A stretch of 64,000 nucleotides of DNA from assembly GCF_003312915.1 (NCBI RefSeq), contig NZ_CP030261.1:1860001-1924000 (forward strand), in the 5' to 3' direction. Below are positions 53,687-62,358 of the stretch, one piece after another (position 1 is the stretch's first letter; every line of letters starts with the position of its first letter). This stretch comes from Flavobacterium fluviale. GTDB lineage: Bacteria > Bacteroidota > Bacteroidia > Flavobacteriales > Flavobacteriaceae. The translations under genes and the position numbers were made by a program. Under the pieces are notes generated by a model that did no database searches, was not told where the DNA came from, and was given only the letters and a program-made list of their open reading frames with translations.

Positions 53687-54907
53687 CTATCTTTCTTCGA
53701 ATTCGTAATTAATTTTATAGAAGTCTCTATAATCAATATTTACTAATCTTCTACCAGATACATTTTTAATTAATTGAAAAAATGTGATTAAACGTATTGG
53801 TTGCCCTTCCAAATCATGCTCATGATCAAATTCCCACTTATATCCTAGACTAGAAATACTATTGACAAATAATAGTGACTGCTCATAGTTACTTAGTTGT
53901 GCCCTCAATGTTTTTCCGTAAAAATATTTTTCACTTTCATTTAATGTTTTTTGTAGGATCAAAAATTTATAGCATTGAAATAAATGTCTGTAATAATGGC
54001 CAAGTCTATATTGATGTCCACCATAATATTTGACAGATTTGTAATTTTCTAAAAGATTATAATTTTTTATAGTAAAACTAAAAGCTTTATTGTTTCTATT
54101 TCTGTAAATTCTGTTAAAACTCCTTTTTAAAATTGGTAGCTCCGTTGCTTTGAATTTATTCCAGCTTTTATATCCTTCTGTATTTGATTTACACGGTTTT
54201 AATTGAATGAATTTTATTAATTTATATACAAAATCTTCGGTATATCTATTTGTGAATTTATGTCTTAATAAAATCGCTCCCTCTTTTCCTGTTCCAAAAT
54301 ATAAAATAAGATATGATATATCTATAATGACTAAATCATTTATAGTGGTTTTTAAATTATTTTCTTTTATTATTCTATTTAGTTTTTTTCGGTATTTTCT
54401 TTTAGTGTAGACCTCTCCTTCATAAATCTTACAAAATCTCTTAACATCTAAAAAACTTTCAAGAAACTCCTTATAAATTAGGTTGAAGACTCTTCTTCCT
54501 TCAACTGTTTCCTTTTTTTCTTTAATGAAAATTCGGTACTTTACATCGGTAATGTTATCACGATGTAATTTAATTAAATCAAAAAATTTAGCTTCAAAGC
54601 GCTCTTTTTCAAATGATATTTTTTGATTTTCTAAAGCTTCTTTTTGTTCTTGTATTGATTTTCTTTGTTCAACGAGTGTTATATATAAAAAATAAAATCC
54701 AGCTCCAGAAAGAATTGTTCCAATTACACCTCCTATAAAATCGCCAAATTGACCTGTGGCATCCATTTGCAAATTATTTCCGAAAATGAAATATTCATTA
54801 CAGATGAGTTTTATTAAAAAAACTGATACTATTACGAAGCAAAATATCAATATCCAAAACAGAACTTTTTTGTCGTTATCAAATTTGTTATAAAATTCTA
54901 TCTTCAT
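53687..54907 (-). CDS. Putative phage abortive infection protein (AbiC-like)
   Basis: 406 aa from the ATG at 54907; a TTG ten codons upstream (54937) is possible. Two N-terminal transmembrane helices (WILIFCFVIVSVFLIKLI; FGDFIGGVIGTILSGAGFYFLYITLV), a short coiled coil (QRKSIQEQKEALENQKISFE), then FEAKFFDLIKLHRDNI and, near residues 310-360, the family signature GHQYRLGHYYRHLFQCYKFL and YGKTLRAQLSNYEQSLLFVN. These fit the putative AbiC-type membrane-anchored family; such proteins are proposed anti-phage factors. Lower GC than the nearby metabolic genes. Confidence 0.75.
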   Translation of the reverse strand: MKIEFYNKFDNDKKVLFWILIFCFVIVSVFLIKLICNEYFIFGNNLQMDATGQFGDFIGGVIGTILSGAGFYFLYITLVEQRKSIQEQKEALENQKISFEKERFEAKFFDLIKLHRDNITDVKYRIFIKEKKETVEGRRVFNLIYKEFLESFLDVKRFCKIYEGEVYTKRKYRKKLNRIIKENNLKTTINDLVIIDISYLILYFGTGKEGAILLRHKFTNRYTEDFVYKLIKFIQLKPCKSNTEGYKSWNKFKATELPILKRSFNRIYRNRNNKAFSFTIKNYNLLENYKSVKYYGGHQYRLGHYYRHLFQCYKFLILQKTLNESEKYFYGKTLRAQLSNYEQSLLFVNSISSLGYKWEFDHEHDLEGQPIRLITFFQLIKNVSGRRLVNIDYRDFYKINYEFEER

Positions 54908-55057
54908 TTCTTGCTCAAATATTTTTATATGGCGCAATTATAATTAAAAATAGAAATTTTTAAACAGGTATAATTACCCATTTTAATCTACAGCTATAAA
55001 AAAAACAACCAAAACTAGAGCTTTTTCAAAAATCATCTAATTATCAAAATTGACAAA

Positions 55058-55771
55058 TTATCTCATTGAAATATTATCTAGCAAAATCTGATATTTCCTT
55101 CCCACAGGAATAATTTCGCCATTAGAAAGTGTAAGCGATTTAAAAGTAACTGAAGTAATTTCTTTTGTGTTTATAATAAAAGAGCGGTGGACTTGAATAA
55201 AGTTGGAGCAGTTAATTTCTTCGCCAATGTTAGAAAGCGAACCGTAAATAATAACTGGCGATTTTAGCTTTTTGCTGTATAACTTCATGTAATTACCGAG
55301 ACTTTCTATGTACAAAATATCACTCAAAGACATAGTAAACATTTGTCCGTTGGTGCGGTACGAAAATGTCTTTTCGGTAAGTACAGTTTCTTTTTTAATT
55401 GTGTTTCCAGAATGATAGGTTTTTGCTTTTTCTATGGCTTTGGAGAATTTTTCTAACGAAATGGGTTTCATTAAATAATCAATTGCATCGTTTTGGTAAG
55501 CCGAAAGCGCAAAATCTGAATAGGCGGTTGTTACAATTGTAAGCGGTCGGTTGGGCTGCAATTCCATTAATTCGACTCCCGAAATTACGGGCATATTAAT
55601 GTCTAGAAAAATAATGTCATATTGATTTTCATTAAGAAGTTTTATGGCTTCCATACCATTAAAAGCACTTCCGGAATGTTCCAGTTCGTCAAATTTGGAG
55701 ATGTGCGAAATCAGTGCTTTGTGCGCCGGCGATTCGTCATCGATTATGAGACAGCGGTAGGTAAGTGCCAT
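55058..55771 (-). CDS. LytTR-family response regulator
   Basis: 237 aa. Receiver domain with acidic pair IDDE (Asp11, Asp12), phosphoacceptor Asp57 (IIFLDINMP) and YLMKPI (Lys near 102), then a LytTR DNA-binding domain (ILYIESLGNYMKLYSKK ... FIQVHRSFIINTKEI, residues about 145-235). Overlaps the histidine kinase gene by 28 bp: a standard LytS/LytTR pair. Probably controls envelope or transport genes; target not known. Confidence 0.93.
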   Translation of the reverse strand: MALTYRCLIIDDESPAHKALISHISKFDELEHSGSAFNGMEAIKLLNENQYDIIFLDINMPVISGVELMELQPNRPLTIVTTAYSDFALSAYQNDAIDYLMKPISLEKFSKAIEKAKTYHSGNTIKKETVLTEKTFSYRTNGQMFTMSLSDILYIESLGNYMKLYSKKLKSPVIIYGSLSNIGEEINCSNFIQVHRSFIINTKEITSVTFKSLTLSNGEIIPVGRKYQILLDNISMR

Positions 55772-56742
55772 ATACTTAATTTTACAACAAACATGTTTTT
55801 TTCTTTTTTACAGCTTAAATCGTGTCTTAAGCCATAAACTTCTAATCGTCTTTTAAGATTTTCAATTCCAATTCCAGTGCTCGAAAGACGCGAACCCGAA
55901 TCGAGATAATTGTTTTTTAAAGTAAAAGTCAAATTTCGGCATTTTACTTTTAAATCCAGATTAATAAAAGGTTCTGCTGTTTCGGCAGAAAACTTCACGG
56001 CATTTTCTACCAAGGGTAAAAAGAACAGGGGCGGAATCTCGATTTCTTTATTTAAGCCCTCAATGTTTTGGTTCACATTTAGCCGATCATTTCTAAAGGT
56101 ATAATATTCAATATATTTTTTTACGAAATCAATTTCTTCTTCAACCAAAACAAAATCCTTTTTAGAAGCTTCGATCTGATAACGCAGCATATCCGAAAGA
56201 TTCAGGATTCGGTCTGGAACCTTGTCGGGTTCTGCCAATGCTTCGCCGTACAGATTGTTCATGGCATTCAATAAAAAGTGGGGATTTAACTGTTGTTTTA
56301 AAAACGAAAGTTCTGATTTGAAATTCATAATATCTTTATCAGCATCCATGATTTTTTTGGTGATAACCACATGAATGAAATAAAAAAATGTTCCGTTGAT
56401 TATTAGCGATAATATTTGAAGCGTCTTAAAATTTCCTAATCCCACAAGAGGGAAAAACCAATTCATAAAAAAGTAAAAACAAGTCCAATACACAACAAGT
56501 AATGTAAAAAAGAGCTTAACTTTTCTTTTAAATAAAATAGGTTTGATGATGAAAACATTAAAGAATGTTATCCAGACAATGCAAGGAAAATATCCAACGG
56601 CAATTTTGCTCAAAATATACGCCCAGCTGTGTCCGTCGAGTCGTATTTCGTCGTAAACACAAGCGAGAATAACCAAATAAACAAGCGTATTTACAAAGAG
56701 ATTTCGTAGAAAAAAGTTCTGATAAATTTTAGCGATCGTCAT
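55744..56742 (-). CDS. Sensor histidine kinase, LytS/YesM-like (His_kinase family)
   Basis: 332 aa from the ATG at 56742. Four transmembrane helices, then the phosphoacceptor helix LKQQLNPHFLLNAMNNLYG (His near residue 155) and an ATPase part with LVENAVKFSAE (N box) and STGIGIENLKRRLEVYG. The frame extends to 56829, but a TAnnTTTG element at 56748-56755 and a palindrome at 56795-56837 fall inside that extension, so the shorter form is preferred. Pairs with the overlapping LytTR regulator. Confidence 0.9.
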   Translation of the reverse strand: MTIAKIYQNFFLRNLFVNTLVYLVILACVYDEIRLDGHSWAYILSKIAVGYFPCIVWITFFNVFIIKPILFKRKVKLFFTLLVVYWTCFYFFMNWFFPLVGLGNFKTLQILSLIINGTFFYFIHVVITKKIMDADKDIMNFKSELSFLKQQLNPHFLLNAMNNLYGEALAEPDKVPDRILNLSDMLRYQIEASKKDFVLVEEEIDFVKKYIEYYTFRNDRLNVNQNIEGLNKEIEIPPLFFLPLVENAVKFSAETAEPFINLDLKVKCRNLTFTLKNNYLDSGSRLSSTGIGIENLKRRLEVYGLRHDLSCKKEKNMFVVKLSIWHLPTAVS

Positions 56743-56747
56743 AACGG

Positions 56748-56755
56748 CAAAAATA
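56748..56755 (-). promoter_or_regulatory. -7 promoter element abutting the histidine kinase
   Basis: TATTTTTG (TAnnTTTG) on the minus strand with 5 nt to the ATG at 56742, suggesting a leaderless message. Confidence 0.5.
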
Positions 56756-56794
56756 GTATAATCGTATAGTTTTAAGTTAACTGTATGATACAAA

Positions 56795-56837
56795 TTATAC
56801 CAACGGCGTTCGTATAAATCATACGCCATTGGTATAA
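56795..56837. repeat. 15-bp inverted repeat in the divergent kinase promoter region
   Basis: TTATACCAACGGCGT (56795-56809) and ACGCCATTGGTATAA (56823-56837), one mismatch, 13-bp spacer. A third TTATACCAA is at 56906-56914, next to the start of the divergent gene. Likely operator. Confidence 0.6.
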
Positions 56838-56866
56838 AAAGGCTGTTACAATAAGAGCTTGTAAAT

Positions 56867-56874
56867 TACTTTTG
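56867..56874 (+). promoter_or_regulatory. -7 promoter element of the DUF6268-like gene
   Basis: TACTTTTG (TAnnTTTG), 43 bp before the ATG at 56918. Confidence 0.6.
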
Positions 56875-56917
56875 AACCGAATTTATAATTCATTCCAAAA
56901 ACAATTTATACCAATTT

Positions 56918-57907
56918 ATGAAATCTAAAATCATTTCAGTTTTAGTTGTGTTTATTTCCGTACACGCAGTTTCTCAGGAAAAAGAGCCTGGTATGAAAAC
57001 CTTAGGAAAAGCAATTGTGGACAAATTTCCGACAACCAGAACTTTTGATTTACAATATGAACAGCTCGGACCTTCTAATTATGATTCTGAATTATTTGGG
57101 AATAAATTTGAGAGAGGAAGAGTTGAAAATCACAGTCGTTTCAAAGCCGCTTTCAATCTGCCATTTTACGCTTCAAAATCCAAACGTTTCGTTTTGACGA
57201 CTTCACTTCGTTATAAATACGAAAGTTATCAGTTTGGAGATATTTATAATTATACCACCACTCAAACTTACAGAAGAGAAAACGAGGATGTTCACTATTG
57301 GGCAGGTGCTCTGACAGCAACTTATATGTCTTCACTTTTTAAGAAACCCATTATTTACAGCGCAACAGTTTCAGTCGATGGAAATGAAGAAGATTTGCAG
57401 CGGGTAAAAGGTTTTGCATCGGCAGTTTTGGTTCTTAAAAGAACTCCTTCTACGACAATTACTGCAGGAGTTTTAGTGTTGGTAGATCCGTCTTCGATTG
57501 TGCCGCTTACACCGCTTTTTTCAATCAATCATAAATTTAAAAATTCAAAGTGGGATATGGATTTTATACTTCCACAGCGATTATTATTTAGAAGAGAATT
57601 GCTGGAAAATGGAAGAATTTCCTTAGGAACGGAATTGAATACTGAAAGTTTTTATCTAAATTTAAACTCCTCAAATCTGCAGGGAGTGTACGAACTCAAT
57701 CAGTTAGAATTAAAGTCGGGCATTACTTATGAATACAGCTTTACCCCAAAGCTGATTGCATTTGTGAAAGGCGGATTTAATAATGTTGTCAGCGCTCGAA
57801 TTACCGAGAAAGGAGAACGGACAAACCGATATGTTTACGACCAAAAAGAAGATACTCAAGGGTATTTTAGATTTGGAGTGTCGTATAATCTTTTTAATCG
57901 AAAGTAA
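56918..57907 (+). CDS. DUF6268-like outer-membrane beta-barrel protein
   Basis: 329 aa. Signal peptide KIISVLVVFISVHAVSQ, then strands typical of an outer-membrane barrel: FDLQYEQLGPSNYDSELFGNKFERGRVENHSRFKAAFNLP near 43-82 and a C-terminal FRFGVSYNLF. This is a DUF6268-like pattern; function unknown. Divergent from the LytS/LytTR pair, so a possible target of it. The following small gene starts 2 bp after its stop. Confidence 0.8.
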   Translation: MKSKIISVLVVFISVHAVSQEKEPGMKTLGKAIVDKFPTTRTFDLQYEQLGPSNYDSELFGNKFERGRVENHSRFKAAFNLPFYASKSKRFVLTTSLRYKYESYQFGDIYNYTTTQTYRRENEDVHYWAGALTATYMSSLFKKPIIYSATVSVDGNEEDLQRVKGFASAVLVLKRTPSTTITAGVLVLVDPSSIVPLTPLFSINHKFKNSKWDMDFILPQRLLFRRELLENGRISLGTELNTESFYLNLNSSNLQGVYELNQLELKSGITYEYSFTPKLIAFVKGGFNNVVSARITEKGERTNRYVYDQKEDTQGYFRFGVSYNLFNRK

Positions 57908-57909
57908 GA

Positions 57910-58155
57910 ATGTATATGTTTAAAGAATTAAAAGAGTCTCATATGGTTGTGGAAATTTTTAAAACAAATGTGCAGAAAGAATCTGATAAAGACTATGTCA
58001 TTGCTGTGATTCAAACTCAATTTCCAGATTATAAAATTAATTTTGATCTGGAAGACTGCGATAAAATTTTAAGGGTTGAAGGGATTGATCTGGAGTGCGA
58101 TAACATAATGGATTATGTACATTGTCTCGGGTATACCTGCGTAAGACTGGAGTAA
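57910..58155 (+). CDS. Small HMA-like or ferredoxin-fold protein
   Basis: 81 aa. MVVEIFKTNVQKESDKDYVIAVIQTQ then INFDLEDCDKILRVEG, which resembles a short beta-alpha-beta domain of HMA-type fold, without the CxxC metal site. The homologous start is probably the ATG at 57943 (MVVEIFKTNV); the ATG at 57910 is the longest start. Lies 2 bp behind the barrel gene, so translationally linked. Confidence 0.7.
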   Translation: MYMFKELKESHMVVEIFKTNVQKESDKDYVIAVIQTQFPDYKINFDLEDCDKILRVEGIDLECDNIMDYVHCLGYTCVRLE

Positions 58156-58384
58156 ATTTATATTGAAAAACAGGTGTAAATACGCAGCTGTATTTCGTTC
58201 TTTTGTAAGTATTTTTGCTAAAATTTAATTTAATATAAATTATCAGGATGACAGGTTTTATTCTTTCCGTTTTAATTTTTCTGTTAGAACAGTTACGCTA
58301 ATACAGCTGTTCTTCTTGTCGCATTAATTTCTTGCCGCTTTTTCACCACGAAAAGGTTTGTTCTTTTTTTGCATATTATTTTTC

Positions 58385-58392
58385 TAATTTTG
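58385..58392 (+). promoter_or_regulatory. -7 promoter element abutting the SulP gene
   Basis: TAATTTTG (TAnnTTTG) with 4 nt before the ATG at 58397. TTTG at 58357-58360 is a possible -33 with a 24-bp spacer. Confidence 0.55.
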
Positions 58393-58396
58393 TGCC

Positions 58397-59926
58397 ATGA
58401 AAAAAGCGCTCCAACTCTTCGATTTTACCCAAAAAGTCAATTACAAAAATGAAATTTTAGCTGGTTTAACCGTCGCAATGACTATGATTCCAGAATCTTT
58501 GTCGTTTGCTATTCTCGCAGGATTTCCACCTTTGGTCGGGTTATATGCTGCTTTTATTGCTGGTTTAGTAACGGCTGTTTTTGGCGGAAGACCTGGAATG
58601 ATTTCTGGCGGAGCGGGAGCAACGGTAATCGTTTTGATCGCCTTAATGCAATCGCACGGAATAGAATATGTTTTTGCAGCCGTCGCACTTGGCGGAGTAG
58701 TCCAAATTTGTATCGGACTTTTTAAACTTGGAAAATTTATTCGACTAGTTCCCCAGCCCGTTATGTTTGGTTTCGTAAACGGATTGGCAGTTGTAATTTT
58801 CATGTCGCAGCTGGAGCAGTTTAAAACCGTTGTAAATGGTCAGGTTTCCTGGCTTCAAGGAACGCCATTGTATATAATGCTTGGTTTGGTCGCGCTTACA
58901 GTTGCTATTGTTTTAATTTTTCCGAAAATTACAAAAGCCGTTCCCGCATCTTTGGTGGCGATTATGATTGTGTTTGCGTTGGTAATTGTTTTCAATATCG
59001 AAACAAAAACCGTAGAAGATATTGCTTCTGTTCAAGGCGGATTTCCTCCGTTTCATATCCCAAATATTCCTATTTCTTTTGAGACTTTAAAAATAATATT
59101 TCCGTATTCTGTAATTGTAGCTGCCGTTGGTTTGACTGAAGGTTTGCTTACGCTGAATTTAGTCGACGAAATTACTGGAACACGCGGCAACAGTAATCGC
59201 GAATGTATCGCGCAGGGAAGTTCAAACATTTTAAACGGATTTTTCTACGGAATGGGCGGCTGCCCGATGATCGCACAGACTTTAGTAAATCTTGGGGCTG
59301 GTTCTAGAGCACGACTTTCGGGAATTATTGCAGCTTTAACGATTTTAATTATCATACTTTTTGGAGCGCCTGTAATTGGAAAATTGCCAATGGCAGCCTT
59401 AGTCGGCGTTATGATGATGGTTGCGATTATGACTTTTGAATGGGCAAGTTTCAGGATTATAAACAAAATGCCGAGACATGATATTTTTGTTGGAATTTTG
59501 GTAGCCGTAATTACGATTGTACTGCACAATTTAGCCTTGGCGGTTTTAATTGGTGTAATTATTTCGGCTCTAGTTTTTGCTTGGGAAAGTGCTAAAAGAA
59601 TTCGTGCGAGACATTATATTGATGAAAATGGAGTAAAACATTATGAGATTTATGGTCCCTTATTTTTCGGTTCCATAACTGCTTTTATTGAAAAGTTTGA
59701 TGTAAAAAACGACCCCAAACACGTTATAATTGATTTTAAAGAAAGCCGCGTTTCAGACATGTCGGCAATTGAAGCTTTAAACAATCTGACTAAAAAATAC
59801 AATCAACTAGATAAAGTAATCGAATTGGAACATTTGAGTCCAGACTGCAGGCAATTACTCAAAAATGCGGATGCCGTTATTAAGGTGAATGTGATTGAAG
59901 ATCCAACTTATAAAGTAGTGTCTTGA
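58397..59926 (+). CDS. SulP family inorganic anion transporter
   Basis: 509 aa, about 12-14 transmembrane helices and a C-terminal STAS domain (residues about 410-509, KHVIIDFKESRVSDMSAIEALNN). Family segments: GLTVAMTMIPESLSFAILAGFPPLVGLYAAFIAG near residues 22-55 and SNRECIAQGSSNILNGFFYGMGGCPMIAQTLVN near 265-297. Members carry sulfate, bicarbonate or other anions; substrate not readable. Single gene. Confidence 0.93.
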   Translation: MKKALQLFDFTQKVNYKNEILAGLTVAMTMIPESLSFAILAGFPPLVGLYAAFIAGLVTAVFGGRPGMISGGAGATVIVLIALMQSHGIEYVFAAVALGGVVQICIGLFKLGKFIRLVPQPVMFGFVNGLAVVIFMSQLEQFKTVVNGQVSWLQGTPLYIMLGLVALTVAIVLIFPKITKAVPASLVAIMIVFALVIVFNIETKTVEDIASVQGGFPPFHIPNIPISFETLKIIFPYSVIVAAVGLTEGLLTLNLVDEITGTRGNSNRECIAQGSSNILNGFFYGMGGCPMIAQTLVNLGAGSRARLSGIIAALTILIIILFGAPVIGKLPMAALVGVMMMVAIMTFEWASFRIINKMPRHDIFVGILVAVITIVLHNLALAVLIGVIISALVFAWESAKRIRARHYIDENGVKHYEIYGPLFFGSITAFIEKFDVKNDPKHVIIDFKESRVSDMSAIEALNNLTKKYNQLDKVIELEHLSPDCRQLLKNADAVIKVNVIEDPTYKVVS

Positions 59927-59988
59927 TAATTGTGAATTGTTAATTGTGAATTTGTTAATGGTGAATTAATGATGCCATCCAATTTTCT

Positions 59989-60139
59989 GTAGAGACGCAC
60001 TGCAGTGCGTCTGCGTACTGTTTGTATATCGCTTCTTATCATACGTTAAACCCGACAGGTTTTTAAAACCTGTCGGGTTTCTTGCGTTATATTGTTGCGT
60101 TGTTCCTGCGCATAAGACGCACTGCGGTGCGTCTCTACA
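59989..60139. repeat. Palindromic repeat element, copy 1 (151 bp)
   Basis: Flanked by TGTAGAGACGC-type arms: AGACGCACTGCAGTGCGTCT at 59994-60013 and AGACGCACTGCGGTGCGTCT at 60115-60134, each itself a palindrome. Between them is a 32-bp perfect palindrome at 60049-60080 built from AACCCGACAGG. REP-like element. The rest of the interval 59927-60299 is AT-rich with no gene. Confidence 0.85.
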
Positions 60140-60299
60140 GATATACTGGGTTATGATTAAAATATTTTGTAATGTGTTAAGTTTGTCCGGCTGAGCGCAC
60201 CAATTGTACCGCCGCTGATCTTTAGACTCCATTTATTATCTAATTTTCTAATTAACAAATTTTCTAATTAGAATAATTTGATTTTTGTAACTTTACAAA

Positions 60300-61208
60300 A
60301 TGAAACTGACAGAAACACTAGAAGATTTTTATACAATTAAAATAAAAGGAATGCCCGAGAATCTTAAAAAAGAAATCGGACATTTTAATGTTTTTAAGTT
60401 GGATGATTATGTTGGAAGTACTTGTAATCCTTTGCCTTATACCCGAAAAGACTTTTATAAAATAAGTTTGATTATTGGGAGAAACAAAGTTCATTATGCA
60501 GATAAAACAGCAGTCATTGAAGATCAGGCTTTGTTTTTTGCAAATCCGCAGATTCCATACAGCTGGGAACATATAGATGAAAATCAAACTGGATTTTTCT
60601 GCATTTTTACAGATGCTTTTTTTAGTCAATTTGGCAATTTAAAAGAATATCCATTATTTCAGCCCGGCGGAAATCCCGTGGTTCCAATTTCAACAGAATT
60701 AGCAGAATCTCTTAAAGCCATTTATTTAAGAATGTTCGATGAAATTAATTCTGATTATGCTTTTAAATATGATATTCTTCGAAATCTAGTTTTTGAGATT
60801 ATTCATTTAGCACTCAAAACACAGACTGTAACTACTTCATTATACAGTAAATCGAATGCCACTATCCGAATTTCGTCTTTGTTTTTAGAATTATTAGAAC
60901 GTCAGTTTCCAATTGAGTCTATTACGCAGCAAATTAATTTTCGTTCGCCCTCTGAATTTGCGAATCAGTTAAATGTACATATTAATCATTTGAATAAATC
61001 TTTAAAAGAAACAACTGGAAAAACAACTTCTCAAATTATTTCAGAAAGAATTGTTCAGGAAGCGATGATTTTACTGAAACAAACCAATTGGAATATTAAT
61101 GAAATTGCATGGTGTCTGGGATTCGATGAATCATCTCATTTTATCAATTTCTTCAAGAAAAATGTTCAGGTTTCACCAAAAAACTATCGACTGGTAGAAA
61201 TTGTTTGA
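60300..61208 (+). CDS. AraC-family transcriptional regulator
   Basis: 302 aa. N-terminal cupin-like ligand domain (YTRKDFYKISLIIGRNKVHYADKTAVI, FANPQIPYSWEHID) and C-terminal AraC HTH (residues about 200-302: INFRSPSEFANQLNVHINHLNKSLKE, NINEIAWCLGFDESSHFINFFKKNVQVSPKNYR). It starts 4 nt after TAACTTTA at 60288. Probably controls the adjacent oxidoreductase (92 bp downstream). Confidence 0.92.
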   Translation: MKLTETLEDFYTIKIKGMPENLKKEIGHFNVFKLDDYVGSTCNPLPYTRKDFYKISLIIGRNKVHYADKTAVIEDQALFFANPQIPYSWEHIDENQTGFFCIFTDAFFSQFGNLKEYPLFQPGGNPVVPISTELAESLKAIYLRMFDEINSDYAFKYDILRNLVFEIIHLALKTQTVTTSLYSKSNATIRISSLFLELLERQFPIESITQQINFRSPSEFANQLNVHINHLNKSLKETTGKTTSQIISERIVQEAMILLKQTNWNINEIAWCLGFDESSHFINFFKKNVQVSPKNYRLVEIV

Positions 61209-61299
61209 TTTTTGTAACTTCTCGTTTGATTCTTTCAATATTTGAGAAGCACTTCGCTCATAACTTTGTCCTGTAGTTAAAACGTAAAAAATTAAAATC

Positions 61300-62139
61300 A
61301 TGGGAAATAACAAAGTTTGGTTTATCACAGGTGCTTCAAAAGGACTTGGATTAGAATTAGCTAAAAAATTATTAGCAGAAGGTTTTAAAGTTGCTGCAAC
61401 TTCTAGAAGTGAAGAAGCTTTAATAAAAGTTTTAGGAAATTCATCAGAAAATTTTCTTCCTTTAGAAATGGATTTGGTAGATGAAAATAGCGTTAAAAAT
61501 GCCATTGAAAAAACTGTAAGTCATTTTAAAACAATTGATGTTTTAGTGAATAATGCGGGTTATGGTTTATTAGGAGCTTTGGAAGAATTGACAGATGCTG
61601 AATCTAGAAAAAATTTCGAGGTAAATGTTTTCGGATTATTGAATGTAGTTAGAAATACAATGCCGATTCTTCGTGCTAACAAATCGGGACACATTTTTAA
61701 TATTTCTTCTGTTGGAGGTTATGTTGGGAATTTTCCAGGCTGGGGAATTTACTGCTCTACAAAATTTGCCGTTGCAGGTTTAACAGAATCGCTGTCTGAA
61801 GAGGTAAAAGAATTCGGAGTTCATGCGACAATTGTTTATCCGGGTTATTTTAGAACAGATTTCTTAAAAGATAGTTCTCTGTTACTGCCAGAAAATCCGA
61901 TTGCGGCTTATAAAGAAGTTAGACAATCTGAAAATGCACATAAAGACAGCATCAACGAAAATCAGCCGGGAGATCCAGAAAAATTGGCAAGTGCTTTAAT
62001 TAAAGTGAGTCAAGATGAAAATCCAGCGCTGCATTTATTCTTAGGAGAAGATGCTTATAATATGGCAAATCAGAAAATCACAAGTGTTCAAGATGAATTG
62101 GGTAAATGGAAAGAGGTTTCAGTTGGGACTAATTTTTAA
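61300..62139 (+). CDS. Short-chain dehydrogenase/reductase
   Basis: 279 aa. NAD(P)-binding TGASKGLGLELA near residues 10-21 (NADPH-type Arg in TSRSEE), NNAG near 86, catalytic Ser in NISSVGGY near 138 and Tyr-x3-Lys in YCSTKFAV near 154-158. A common oxidoreductase of unknown substrate, paired with the upstream AraC regulator and both flanked by palindromic repeat elements. Confidence 0.92.
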   Translation: MGNNKVWFITGASKGLGLELAKKLLAEGFKVAATSRSEEALIKVLGNSSENFLPLEMDLVDENSVKNAIEKTVSHFKTIDVLVNNAGYGLLGALEELTDAESRKNFEVNVFGLLNVVRNTMPILRANKSGHIFNISSVGGYVGNFPGWGIYCSTKFAVAGLTESLSEEVKEFGVHATIVYPGYFRTDFLKDSSLLLPENPIAAYKEVRQSENAHKDSINENQPGDPEKLASALIKVSQDENPALHLFLGEDAYNMANQKITSVQDELGKWKEVSVGTNF

Positions 62140-62193
62140 TTAGATAATTTGTCAATTTGGATAATTAGATTATAATTTTACACATAGCACAAC

Positions 62194-62317
62194 TGTAGAG
62201 ACGCACTGCAGTGCGTCTACGTTCAGTATATCTAATATTTAATAACGTTTCGAATAGACGTCTTGAATAAATATTTTGGTACGCTGCACGTAAGACGCAC
62301 TGCGGTGCGTCTCTACA
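62194..62317. repeat. Palindromic repeat element, copy 2 (124 bp)
   Basis: Same outer arms as copy 1, in the same order: TGTAGAGACGC with GCAGTGCG at 62194-62218, and the GCGGTGC form with CTCTACA at 62293-62317. The interior differs and lacks the CCCGACAGG palindrome. It follows the SDR gene by 54 bp. Confidence 0.85.
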
Positions 62318-62358
62318 TATGCATTGTGTTAATTTCTGTTTAGTATTACAAGAAGCGA

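Noticed and set aside
59966..60232. 88-aa minus-strand frame across the repeat element
   Set aside because: Runs through palindromic repeats (ALCRCAG-like residues come from REP arms); no coding evidence.
59989..62317. CRISPR-like array
   Set aside because: The repeated arms are palindromes spaced irregularly with genes between; there are no regular spacers and no cas genes.
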